From Caldifarciminota bacterium (lineage in GTDB: Bacteria; Hydrothermota; UBA3073; NMUJ01): DNA of 26,322 nucleotides. The stretch is taken from the NCBI GenBank assembly GCA_021158725.1, contig JAGGUB010000046.1, positions 1 through 26,322 of the forward strand, written 5' to 3'. The notes under the pieces are model-generated. The model searched no databases and had not been told where the DNA came from. It was given only the letters and a program-made list of their open reading frames with translations. Below, in pieces: positions 1 to 7,448 of the stretch. A program made the translations under genes and the position numbers. How positions within the stretch are numbered: position 1 is the stretch's first letter; each line of letters starts with the position of its first letter.

Positions 1-391
1 CACGTTTGTGATCACACTGCATCCAACAAGTGAATTTGATAACCAACCCATATCACAAGATAATCCAGACGATCCCAAAACTGCCAGCTGGCGCTATGGA
101 CCGCTAAAAGTTGACACCGTACGGTTGTTATGGGTGAAACTCGAGGGTACCGCACCACGTGAGGGTATGGATCTGGACCTATTCCTCTACCGTGTGGAGG
201 ATGGTGAACTCAAACGTGTAGCAAGCTCCACCTCACCCACAGCTGAGGAGAAGATCTTCCACATGCGGCCACAACCTGGCATATACTGGATATACGTACA
301 TGGGTGGCGTGTACCGGGTGAGGGTAGATTCAACCTACGTACTTCGTTCGTACCTACCACAAAACACGATACATTGTATGTCGTAGAATAA
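1..391 (+). CDS. 3' end of a secreted protein, probably a subtilisin-like protease C-terminal domain (partial)
   Basis: The reading frame is open to the left edge, so this is the last ~129 codons of a longer gene; the GTG at 8 is only an internal codon. The visible part looks like a beta-sandwich domain. It has a DLDLFLYR segment followed by an Ala-Ser-Ser turn, then a PGIYWIYVHGW segment and a final FNLRTSFV strand. This pattern resembles the pre-peptidase C-terminal-like domains at the end of extracellular subtilisin-type (S8) proteases. In such domains an Asp-rich strand and a YVHGW-like strand precede the C-terminus. No catalytic residues lie inside the window, so the protease assignment is inference; another secreted or cell-surface enzyme carrying the same domain is possible. 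The stop codon (389-391) is one base from the stop of the convergent gene on the other strand. Confidence 0.5.
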   Translation, partial: TFVITLHPTSEFDNQPISQDNPDDPKTASWRYGPLKVDTVRLLWVKLEGTAPREGMDLDLFLYRVEDGELKRVASSTSPTAEEKIFHMRPQPGIYWIYVHGWRVPGEGRFNLRTSFVPTTKHDTLYVVE

Positions 392-392
392 G

Positions 393-2312
393 CTAATCAT
401 TTCGCTTTTTAGGTAACAGTATTGCCAAACTCTCTACGTGCCCAGTATGTGGAAACATATCAAACGGCCACACCTCAGCTGTTACATAGCCACGTTCCTC
501 GAACCATGCTAAATCACGTACAAGTGTGGCTGGTTGGCATGACATGTACAGTATTTTGGTTGGCTCGAGCTTAACAATCCTTTCGACTATTTTTTTCGAC
601 GTGCCACCACGTGGCGGATCGATTATCACGGTGGTTATCACACCTTTCATGTCACTGTACTGACGTAGGATATGCTTCACATCACCCTGTATGAACATCA
701 CATTTCGTACATTATTAAGTTGTACGTTCAGCTCAGCCCACCTTATACAATCAGCCATAAGCTCTACACCTGTCACCGACTTTACCTTATCCGCTATGTA
801 GATCGCAATGCTACCCACACCTGTGTATAGGTCGAGCACCACATCGGTGGGCTCAAGATACGAACGTAACTTATTGTAGATCAGTTCAGTAACCTGTAGG
901 TTTGCTTGCACAAAAGAAAATACACCAAACCTATATTTACGGGTACCGATGTGCTCCTCGAGATACTCCTCACCTTGGAGGAGCTCCACCCTTTCTGCAA
1001 CTACAGCTTCACTCATACCAGATGACAGTGTCCACAGTACACCACGGATGAAATCAAACCTTGCCATAAGCTCATCCGCTAATTTGTTCACTATATCCAT
1101 ATCTTCATACTTCGTGACAATATTCACCAGCATATTGTTGTTTGATCGTGACCTACGTACCACAACGTAACGCCAAAACCCCTCATGTGTATCGGGATCG
1201 TAAGCGGGTAGACCTGACCTCTTCGCATACCCACGTATGAAATTTAGCACTTCACCAATGTATTGCGAAAATATAGGACATTCTTCGATATCTACCACCT
1301 CTCTATATGAACCCTGTCTGTGCAACCCTAATCGTAACCCATTATCACCGCTGGGTCTAAACGTAAATTCCATCTTGTTACGATAATACCATATCTGTGG
1401 GGCCATCTCAATCTTATGTATAGGGGGTTCGCGATGTAAGAACTTCATGAAATTATCGTGTACCCATTTCTCCTTGTATCGCAGCTGTTCGAAATAGTCA
1501 CAACTCTGTAAATTACAGCCACCGCAGGCACCAAAATGTCGACATACGGGGGATACTCGATGTTTTGATGGCTTCAGCAGCAGCTCGAGCACACCTTCGC
1601 TATACGATCTTCTCTTACGGATGATGTGTACCTCACCTACATCACCACCTAACATACCGCGTACGAATACCACGAGCCTATCTTTCTTGGCGACACCACG
1701 ACCTTCGGGTAACGCTACATCTATTGCCTTCAACACATACGTATCACTTACCTTATGTATGAGCTCTACAGTTTTGTCCACTGGCAAGCCAACAATGTTA
1801 TAATAATCACCATGATAGTACTCCACTATATCTGGTGTCTCCTGTATACCATACGCACCAGCTTTATCTTGCCATTTGGCATGCTCGATGTACGTGGTAA
1901 CCTCATCGTCGTTCATCGCTTTTATTTTGACTACACTTCTCTCTGCAAACCTCCTCACGATGTTATCAGGTACCTTCACGATAACAACGCCTGTGTAGAC
2001 CGAATGCTCCTTACCCTGTAACTCATATATCATGCGTTTGGCTTCTTCCTCCGTATGTGGTTTACCAAATATCTTATCACCCAGCACCACGATAGTATCA
2101 GCAGCTACGATAATACCTCTATCGACCTTATCTCTGACACTCATGGCTTTCTTCTCAGCTATCGATAGCACAAGCTCGTCTGGTGACATATCATTTTTCT
2201 GGATATGTTCATCAGTATCGGGTGGGATGACCTCAACCTCTGGTAGCACCTTTCGTATCAACTCTATGCGTCTGGGTGACTCGCTTGCCAGTACTATCTT
2301 ATAATTGTCCAT
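393..2312 (-). CDS. Fusion: Maf nucleotide pyrophosphatase (N-terminal) + RlmD/TrmA-family RNA (uracil-5-)-methyltransferase (C-terminal)
   Basis: One uninterrupted 639-residue frame holds two complete enzymes. Residues 1 to ~188 are Maf: LASESPRR (8-15), AADTIVV with Asp72, GKP (83-85), and DKAGAYGIQ (149-157), typical of the YhdE (dTTP/UTP-type) branch. Residues ~191-639 are an RlmD/TrmA methyltransferase. This part has a TRAM-like beta domain (~191-250) and cluster cysteines C257, C263, C266 and C345, whose spacing (6, 3, 79) equals that of E. coli RlmD (C74, C80, C83, C162). It also has the SAM loop DLYTGVGS (494-501), DPPRGG (565-570), catalytic Cys592 in YMSCQP, and a HTGHVESLAIL end. 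Family knowledge: the C-terminal part makes 5-methyluridine in rRNA or tRNA, and Maf enzymes hydrolyse (d)NTPs including modified ones such as m5UTP. The ATG lies 5 bases after a TATATT box with no Shine-Dalgarno. rRNA versus tRNA specificity cannot be told. Confidence 0.93.
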   Translation of the reverse strand: MDNYKIVLASESPRRIELIRKVLPEVEVIPPDTDEHIQKNDMSPDELVLSIAEKKAMSVRDKVDRGIIVAADTIVVLGDKIFGKPHTEEEAKRMIYELQGKEHSVYTGVVIVKVPDNIVRRFAERSVVKIKAMNDDEVTTYIEHAKWQDKAGAYGIQETPDIVEYYHGDYYNIVGLPVDKTVELIHKVSDTYVLKAIDVALPEGRGVAKKDRLVVFVRGMLGGDVGEVHIIRKRRSYSEGVLELLLKPSKHRVSPVCRHFGACGGCNLQSCDYFEQLRYKEKWVHDNFMKFLHREPPIHKIEMAPQIWYYRNKMEFTFRPSGDNGLRLGLHRQGSYREVVDIEECPIFSQYIGEVLNFIRGYAKRSGLPAYDPDTHEGFWRYVVVRRSRSNNNMLVNIVTKYEDMDIVNKLADELMARFDFIRGVLWTLSSGMSEAVVAERVELLQGEEYLEEHIGTRKYRFGVFSFVQANLQVTELIYNKLRSYLEPTDVVLDLYTGVGSIAIYIADKVKSVTGVELMADCIRWAELNVQLNNVRNVMFIQGDVKHILRQYSDMKGVITTVIIDPPRGGTSKKIVERIVKLEPTKILYMSCQPATLVRDLAWFEERGYVTAEVWPFDMFPHTGHVESLAILLPKKRND

Positions 2313-2317
2313 TCTTT

Positions 2318-2345
2318 AATATACCGATAAGCATGGTATCAGCAA
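2318..2345 (-). promoter_or_regulatory. Predicted promoter of the maf-rlmD fusion gene
   Basis: On the minus strand: TTGCTG (2345-2340), a 16-base spacer, TATATT (2323-2318), then AAAGA and the ATG at 2312. There is no Shine-Dalgarno and only 5 bases between the -10 box and the start codon, so the mRNA should be leaderless. It is back to back with the promoter of the DUF47 gene; the two -35 elements are 9 bases apart. Confidence 0.55.
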
Positions 2346-2354
2346 TGATAACGC

Positions 2355-2382
2355 TTGCATTTTATTTACTTGTAGGTAAATT
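2355..2382 (+). promoter_or_regulatory. Predicted promoter of the first DUF47-PiT operon
   Basis: TTGCAT (2355-2360), a 16-base spacer, TAAATT (2377-2382), then six bases (TTTAAA) and the ATG at 2389. No Shine-Dalgarno is present, so initiation on a leaderless mRNA is predicted. The geometry is the same as at the fusion gene, porB and secD. Confidence 0.55.
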
Positions 2383-2388
2383 TTTAAA

Positions 2389-3060
2389 ATGAGAGCACCT
2401 TTCTTTCACCTAATGCGACGGTCGCCATTAGATGATCTCATTCGCCATTCTGAAATAACCCAAGAAGGTATAGAACTGCTTGCAGGTGTGCTCGAACTTT
2501 ATTTTGCCGGCAAATATGATGAGATAGACCCCATAGCGGAGCTACTCTACCAAAAGGAGCATGAAGCCGACCTCATAAAAGGTAACATACGTAATCACCT
2601 CCATAAATATATTCTATTACCTGTGGACAGGTGGGATCTACTCGATTGTCTAAAAGAGCAAGACGCAATCATAGATGTAGCACAAGATATCTGTGTATGG
2701 CTTAACTTATCACACTACTCAATCCCTGCAGAGCTCGTCGATAAGTTTATGGAGCTCTTCCGTGTGGTGAAGACCACTGTCGATGAAGAGGTACAAACAC
2801 TTAAACTTGCAATCGAATACATACGACATCCGTTTACTAAGCGACGGTTACGTAAGAAGGCGAAATTGATGCTAAAGGAGATACACCATCACGAACATGA
2901 GGCTGATATTGTAGCTCGCAGGATAGGAAGGATGATATTCGAACAGCAACACGATCCTGTTGGCATTATTGTGCTTCTACGGTTATCTGAATTTATTGGC
3001 CACATTGCAGATCATGCCGCAAATGCTGGCGACCGCATCCGCATGATGATAGGAAGATAA
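2389..3060 (+). CDS. DUF47 family (PhoU-like) accessory protein of a PiT phosphate transporter
   Basis: This 223-residue all-helical protein has the hallmarks of the DUF47/PhoU-like family. Two related metal-binding-type motifs fall in the two halves: KEHEADLIKGNIRNHLHK (~62-79) and HHHEHEADIVARRIGR (~166-181). No signal peptide or membrane segment is visible, so it is expected in the cytoplasm at the inner membrane. Proteins of this family are encoded directly beside PiT transporters and are thought to control their activity. Here the PiT ATG follows the TAA stop with no intervening base, implying translational coupling. The N-terminus (MRAPFFHLMRRSP) resembles the short lead-in seen in the family. 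The start lacks a Shine-Dalgarno and lies six bases after a predicted -10 box. The precise regulatory role is inferred from the family. Confidence 0.88.
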   Translation: MRAPFFHLMRRSPLDDLIRHSEITQEGIELLAGVLELYFAGKYDEIDPIAELLYQKEHEADLIKGNIRNHLHKYILLPVDRWDLLDCLKEQDAIIDVAQDICVWLNLSHYSIPAELVDKFMELFRVVKTTVDEEVQTLKLAIEYIRHPFTKRRLRKKAKLMLKEIHHHEHEADIVARRIGRMIFEQQHDPVGIIVLLRLSEFIGHIADHAANAGDRIRMMIGR

Positions 3061-4263
3061 ATGTCTTTCTTGATCATTGGGGTTGCTTGTGTCCTCGCTA
3101 TCTACATGGCATGGAACATAGGGGCTAACGATGTCGCTAATTCCATGAGTACAGCGGTAGGTACAAAGGCGATCACCCTGAGACAGGCACTCATTATCGC
3201 TGCTACCTTAAATATAGTGGGTGCCGTATTTGTTGGCTCACATGTAGCTGAAACCCTTCGTAAGGGGATTGTTAACCCACAACCTATTGCAAGCTATAAG
3301 ATAATGTATGGTGCATTAAGTTCGTTGTTAGCAGCTGGCATATGGATTACATTTGCTACATGGCGCGGTTTACCAGTATCCACCACGCATTCCATAGTAG
3401 GGGCACTCACTGGGTTTGGCCTTGTAGCTGGTGGTACAAGTGTAATTAACTGGGGCAAATTGGGTCAGGTCGTTTTAAGCTGGATAATCTCACCTTTATT
3501 TGCGGGTTTACTTGCATTCTGTGTGTTTCAACTCATAAGGTTTACGATATTGAATAAAACAGACCCTATCAGATATGCACAGATAGCGGCACCTTTCATA
3601 ACGGGGATAACTTTTTTCATCTTTACGCTATCAATATTTTGGAAAACGCCACTCGGCACACGTATAGGTAACGCATCGTTAGCGTTCACAATAGCATTCA
3701 CTGTAGCAGTTATTGCCGCTGTTGGTGGCTATCTTGTAATGCACAGAATAGCATGCCGGCAACATGATGTGGAAGAATTCTTCCGACGTCTACAGATATT
3801 GACCAGCTGTTACGTGGCATTCTCACATGGAGCTAACGATGTAGCTAATGCCATATCGCCATTTGCTACGGTGGTGACGATTGCCAAAACCGGTGCTATC
3901 GGTGTAGAGACGCACGTACCCTCATATTTCCTGGCAATCGGTGGCATCGGCATAGCGATAGGTATCATAACGTGGGGCTGGCGTGTCATCCAAACAGTAG
4001 CGTTTAAAATAACACGGTTAACTAACTCACGTGCTTTCTGTATAGATTTCAGTGCAGCTTCGGCTGTATTACTTGCATCCAAACTCGGTATGCCGGTATC
4101 TACCACTCATGCAGCAGTGGGTGCGGTGATTGGTATTGGTTTAGCCCGAGGCATAGAAGCTATCGATTTAAGGGTCATCCGTGACATAGTAGTATCTTGG
4201 GGTATAACATTACCTGTATCTGCGGGGTTGAGTGCCATATTTTTTAAGCTATTCGTACACTGA
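3061..4263 (+). CDS. pit: PiT family inorganic phosphate transporter (long form)
   Basis: A 400-residue integral membrane protein with the duplicated PiT architecture. The signature GANDVANS starts at residue 21, and its second copy GANDVANA starts at 257. Each repeat also has a P-V-S-T-T-H segment (GLPVSTTHSIVGALTG and GMPVSTTHAAVGAVIG). A hydrophilic stretch containing HRIACRQHDVEEFFRRLQ (~228-245) separates the halves. Family role: low-affinity uptake of phosphate, often as a metal-phosphate complex, coupled to H+ or Na+. The sequence does not by itself decide which ion. Both signature Asp residues are intact, unlike in the second PiT of this window. The gene follows its DUF47 partner with no gap. 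Its TGA is immediately followed by the TCA that encodes the stop of the nitrilase-like gene on the opposite strand, making TGATCA at 4261-4266. Confidence 0.93.
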   Translation: MSFLIIGVACVLAIYMAWNIGANDVANSMSTAVGTKAITLRQALIIAATLNIVGAVFVGSHVAETLRKGIVNPQPIASYKIMYGALSSLLAAGIWITFATWRGLPVSTTHSIVGALTGFGLVAGGTSVINWGKLGQVVLSWIISPLFAGLLAFCVFQLIRFTILNKTDPIRYAQIAAPFITGITFFIFTLSIFWKTPLGTRIGNASLAFTIAFTVAVIAAVGGYLVMHRIACRQHDVEEFFRRLQILTSCYVAFSHGANDVANAISPFATVVTIAKTGAIGVETHVPSYFLAIGGIGIAIGIITWGWRVIQTVAFKITRLTNSRAFCIDFSAASAVLLASKLGMPVSTTHAAVGAVIGIGLARGIEAIDLRVIRDIVVSWGITLPVSAGLSAIFFKLFVH

Positions 4264-5034
4264 TCATAGAAAGTACAAGTGTGGCTTTCTATCTTCGAAT
4301 ATATCATTGAGTGGTGTAAATCGTTTATCACGTGCAAGCTTGGGATCGATCTCGGCAATACCCAACATCTCTTTATCTTCGGGAGCTTTCACAAGGATCT
4401 CACCTTTTGGCGAAATTATCTCACTACCACCCGTAAACCGAATTCCCCTCTCTTCACCTATCCTATTAGCGAGTATCACATATACGCCGTTCTCTATTGC
4501 ACGGGTAATCATTGCATTCTGTGCATATGGTAGTACCAAGTTGGCTGGATGTGCTATTACATCAGCACCTTTAAGTGCAAGTGTACGACATGCTTCGGGG
4601 AATAGCCAATCAAAACATATTATTACACCCAAACGCCACCCATCCACTTCATATGGTACAAGCGGGCCATCACCTGATACGAATAGCTCTTTTTCTTTGT
4701 AAAACAGATGTATTTTCCTATACACGTGGATATTGTGTGGTGTCACTATCAACGCTGAATTATAAACCCTACCTAAACTGCGTTCTGCGAACCCACCTAC
4801 TATAACCATATTTTTATCTTTGGCAAACCTCACCAGCAGGCGTGCGGTTGGTCCATTAATAGGTTCTGAAACCCCATAGAGTTCATCGAACGATTCAAAC
4901 ACATATCCTGTGTTGAAAAGCTCGGGTAGGACAAGCAAGTCTAACCGATTTTTTTCCAGAATTTTGGCCACCTTACGTAAGTTGTGATTCTTGTCACCCA
5001 ACTTAGGTGCAAATTGATAGAAACCCACTCGCAT
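4264..5034 (-). CDS. Carbon-nitrogen hydrolase (nitrilase superfamily amidohydrolase)
   Basis: About 256 residues from the ATG at 5034. A TTG at 5064 would add ten residues, but homologs of this family usually begin at the MRVGFYQ-like strand, so I prefer the ATG. The Glu-Lys-Cys catalytic triad is visible: Glu in LLVLPELFNTGY, Lys in VYRKIHLF, and Cys in GVIICFDWLFPE. The length fits the single-domain CN-hydrolase fold, which hydrolyses amides, carbamoyl compounds or nitriles in the cytoplasm. The sequence belongs with short stand-alone members such as the omega-amidase/N-carbamoyl-amidohydrolase-like branch; the substrate cannot be assigned. It is monocistronic and divergent from the K+ transport operon. 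Its stop abuts the stop of the pit gene with no base between. Confidence 0.88.
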   Translation of the reverse strand: MRVGFYQFAPKLGDKNHNLRKVAKILEKNRLDLLVLPELFNTGYVFESFDELYGVSEPINGPTARLLVRFAKDKNMVIVGGFAERSLGRVYNSALIVTPHNIHVYRKIHLFYKEKELFVSGDGPLVPYEVDGWRLGVIICFDWLFPEACRTLALKGADVIAHPANLVLPYAQNAMITRAIENGVYVILANRIGEERGIRFTGGSEIISPKGEILVKAPEDKEMLGIAEIDPKLARDKRFTPLNDIFEDRKPHLYFL

Positions 5035-5036
5035 GG

Positions 5037-5050
5037 ATATTTTAAAATAT
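5037..5050. promoter_or_regulatory. AT-rich perfect palindrome at the nitrilase gene start
   Basis: ATATTTTAAAATAT is a 14-base perfect palindrome two bases upstream of the ATG at 5034. On the minus strand it offers TATTTT and TAAAAT as -10 candidates, 9 and 4 bases before the ATG. I see no convincing -35 element at the expected distance. It could be the -10 region of a near-leaderless transcript or an operator. Weak evidence. Confidence 0.3.
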
Positions 5051-5089
5051 TCCAATCTGGACAAAATCCACCTATTTGATAAGTTGGAC

Positions 5090-5117
5090 TTGACCAGAGC
5101 ACAGGTTATTGTATTTT
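5090..5117 (+). promoter_or_regulatory. Predicted promoter of the ktrBA-TPR operon
   Basis: TTGACC (5090-5095), a 16-base spacer, TATTTT (5112-5117). GGAAGG (5118-5123) follows and lies nine bases before the ATG at 5133. The 5' leader would be extremely short, about 8-15 bases depending on the initiation base. Confidence 0.55.
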
Positions 5118-5132
5118 GGAAGGTATTCTAAT

Positions 5133-6467
5133 ATGCGATTTTGGACACCTCAACGAACCTTACTCATAGGATATATAGGGGTGATTTTAGTTGGCACCCT
5201 ACTGCTATCGTTGCCGATTGCATCAACCAACGGTCGTATGCCACTTATAGATAGCTTATTTACTGCTACATCGGCCATCTGTGTAACTGGGCTCACTGTA
5301 TGTAACGTAGCACATGATCTAACACTATTCGGTAAAATGGTACTTCTATTTTTGATACAAATAGGGGGGTTGGGCTACATGACGATGGCCAGCTTCCTAT
5401 TCGCTATATTGGGTAAAAAGTTGCCACTTGCACAAACTGAAGCCATAAGTGAAGCCCTAAGTCGAAGATATTGGGGTGGTATGAGTAGATTCGTCTCCCG
5501 TATCGTATATTTTACATTAATCTCGGAGTTTGCAGGTACGCTGGTATTGACTTACGCGTTTAAAATACACGGATATAACTTGATGACGGCACTCGGTTAT
5601 GGTTTATTTCATGCAGTATCGGCATTCTGTAATGCTGGGTTTTCACTCTTCACGGATAGCTTTATTTCGTTTTCCAGCGATCCGCTTATCCTTATAACAA
5701 TAAGTTCGCTCTTCATAATAGGGGGTATGGGATTCATATTCTGGGAGGGTGTAGTACAGTTTTGGCGAGGCGGTAAGTTACACCTACACGGTAAGGTTGT
5801 ACTCTTTACAACGTTACTGCTCATATGTGGTGGTACGGGGCTATTTTATCTTTTCGAACGAAATCATATCTTGTTAGGTAAAGCTGAATGGCAGAAATGG
5901 ATCTTAGCATATTTCCAGACGACTACACCGAGGACGGCGGGCTTCACTGCTTTGCCAATTAATATGTTACGAAATTGCACAGTATTTCTGGTTATCTTGC
6001 TCATGTTCATAGGTGCATCACCTGGTGGTACGGGTGGTGGGATAAAAACGACTACTTTCTTCCTGTTAATAGTAGCAACTTGGCGTTTCCTTAGAGGTGA
6101 ACGTCACGTGGTAGTGATGCGTAAAACAATCGCCAGAGATACATTTGAAAGGGCATTCTATCTGTTGGTATTAGCTATGTCAGTGATAATCGTGGGTACG
6201 CTTGTACTTTCGGTAACGCAACCGTTGCCATTTTTGCCTACACTGTTTGAAGAGTTCTCTGCATTTGGTACAGTAGGGCTATCATATGGCTCATTCTCAC
6301 GAGCTGGCTGCAGTTTATCCTATGAGTTTGACATCATAGGTAAGTTGGTTATTATTTTAACAATGTTTATAGGGAGAGCTGGTTTATTAACTATTGGTTA
6401 TGCGCTTTTGGGTAAACGTCCTCCCGTAACTATAAGCTATCCCGTGGAAAGGGTGGAGGTAGGATGA
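5133..6467 (+). CDS. ktrB: TrkH/KtrB-family potassium transporter, membrane subunit
   Basis: About 444 residues from the ATG at 5133, which has GGAAGG upstream. A TTG at 5109 also opens the frame but lies inside the predicted promoter. Four pore-loop repeats with a selectivity-filter glycine are visible: SAICVTGLTV, SAFCNAGFSLF, PRTAGFTALP, and SAFGTVGLSYG. Hydrophobic helices surround each loop, and the intramembrane-loop segment GASPGGTGGGIKTTTF is present. The compact length and the partner with a single RCK unit favour KtrB, the Na+-activated type, over the longer proteobacterial TrkH; this is inference. Role: K+ uptake across the inner membrane as a dimer gated by the cytoplasmic KtrA ring. 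Its stop overlaps the ktrA start (ATGA). Confidence 0.9.
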   Translation: MRFWTPQRTLLIGYIGVILVGTLLLSLPIASTNGRMPLIDSLFTATSAICVTGLTVCNVAHDLTLFGKMVLLFLIQIGGLGYMTMASFLFAILGKKLPLAQTEAISEALSRRYWGGMSRFVSRIVYFTLISEFAGTLVLTYAFKIHGYNLMTALGYGLFHAVSAFCNAGFSLFTDSFISFSSDPLILITISSLFIIGGMGFIFWEGVVQFWRGGKLHLHGKVVLFTTLLLICGGTGLFYLFERNHILLGKAEWQKWILAYFQTTTPRTAGFTALPINMLRNCTVFLVILLMFIGASPGGTGGGIKTTTFFLLIVATWRFLRGERHVVVMRKTIARDTFERAFYLLVLAMSVIIVGTLVLSVTQPLPFLPTLFEEFSAFGTVGLSYGSFSRAGCSLSYEFDIIGKLVIILTMFIGRAGLLTIGYALLGKRPPVTISYPVERVEVG

Positions 6468-7150
6468 AACGTTTCTGTGTGATAGGGTTGGGCAAATTTG
6501 GCATATCCGTGGCTAAGGCTTTATCCCGCAAGGGGGCGGAAGTCATCGCTATAGATACGGATGAAGAACGGGTGAATGAGGCATCAAATTTTGCAACCCA
6601 AGCTATAATACTGGATGCTACCGATAAAGAAGCCCTACAAAGGATAGGCATACAGGATATCGATGCCGCAATCGTAGCGGTAGGTAAAGACATGGCTTCG
6701 AGCATACTTATTACATCGTTGCTTAAAGAGTTGGGTGTGAAATATGTGGTTGCAAAGGCACTTAGCTCCTTACATGGTAAAGTGTTGGAAAAAGTAGGTG
6801 CCGACCGTGTAGTCTTCCCTGAACGAGATATGGGTATGAGGGTAGCTCAGTCGTTGCTGTCACCTTCGATATTCGATTATATTGCTCTATCGCCTCAATA
6901 TAGTATCATAGAGTTTGTGGCACCTCAACAGTTCTTTGGTAAATCGCTCAAGGAGCTCGACCTACGCAATAAGTACGGAGTGCTGGTAATCGCTATCAAG
7001 AAAAAGGTACCAGAGATCGACACAACCGGTGAAACATCTTTCCACGAGGATTTCATTGTAGCACCTGACCTCGATACAGTTATTGACGAAGGTGATATCC
7101 TGATCATTTTAGGACATACTAAAAATATTGAAAAGTTGAGGCGCTTATAA
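6464..7150 (+). CDS. ktrA: KtrA/TrkA-type RCK regulatory subunit of the K+ transporter
   Basis: A 228-residue cytoplasmic protein with one RCK_N and one RCK_C domain. The N-terminal Rossmann motif is VIGLGKFGISVAKAL (~6-20), with an acidic residue at the end of the second strand (AIDTDEER), the usual adenine-nucleotide pocket. The RCK_C part (~140-228) ends in DEGDILIILGHTKNIEKL. One RCK unit, rather than two in tandem, is the KtrA form. Family role: an octameric ring that binds ATP/ADP or NAD(H) and gates the membrane subunit. It overlaps ktrB by four bases and has a strong GGAGGT Shine-Dalgarno, so the two are co-translated. Confidence 0.92.
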   Translation: MKRFCVIGLGKFGISVAKALSRKGAEVIAIDTDEERVNEASNFATQAIILDATDKEALQRIGIQDIDAAIVAVGKDMASSILITSLLKELGVKYVVAKALSSLHGKVLEKVGADRVVFPERDMGMRVAQSLLSPSIFDYIALSPQYSIIEFVAPQQFFGKSLKELDLRNKYGVLVIAIKKKVPEIDTTGETSFHEDFIVAPDLDTVIDEGDILIILGHTKNIEKLRRL

Positions 7151-7151
7151 A

Positions 7152-7439
7152 ATGCAAGACTCGGAAGCAAACAAAGCGAAAAGCAAGGAGCTGATTGAGA
7201 TAGCTAAGTTCCATTTCGTGCATAACGAATATCGTAAGGCGCTTGAGTTTTACGAAAAGGCGTTAAAACTGGATCCACAAAACCCACAGATCCTCTACAA
7301 CATGGGAATCGCCTACGAAAGTCTGAACGACTTACGTAATGCCAAACAGTGCTATGAAGCTGCACTGAAGCTGGCACCTGATTTCGAGCAAGCTAAAGAG
7401 CGGTTAAGTAAAATCATAGGGACTGCCGAAACAGGTTAA
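7152..7439 (+). CDS. Small TPR-repeat protein in the ktr operon
   Basis: A 95-residue soluble protein with no signal peptide. Two tetratricopeptide repeats are clear: roughly residues 14-47 (AKFHFVHNEYRKALEFYEKA, with the LDPQNP turn) and 48-81 (ILYNMGIAYESLNDLRNAK, with the LAPDFE turn), followed by a capping helix. It starts one base after the ktrA stop, so it is the third gene of the K+ transport operon. TPR proteins act as protein-protein scaffolds. No partner can be named from the sequence, and whether it assists KtrAB or simply shares the transcript is open. Its end is 9 bases from the convergent end of atpF. Confidence 0.8.
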   Translation: MQDSEANKAKSKELIEIAKFHFVHNEYRKALEFYEKALKLDPQNPQILYNMGIAYESLNDLRNAKQCYEAALKLAPDFEQAKERLSKIIGTAETG

Positions 7440-7448
7440 TTCATCCAA

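Noticed and set aside
5035..5064. TTG start for the nitrilase-like gene, adding ten residues
   Set aside because: The extra residues are not part of the family fold; the ATG at 5034 begins right at the first conserved strand.
5109..5132. TTG start for ktrB, adding eight residues
   Set aside because: The TTG lies inside the predicted -10 region, while the ATG at 5133 has GGAAGG nine bases upstream and begins the conserved part.
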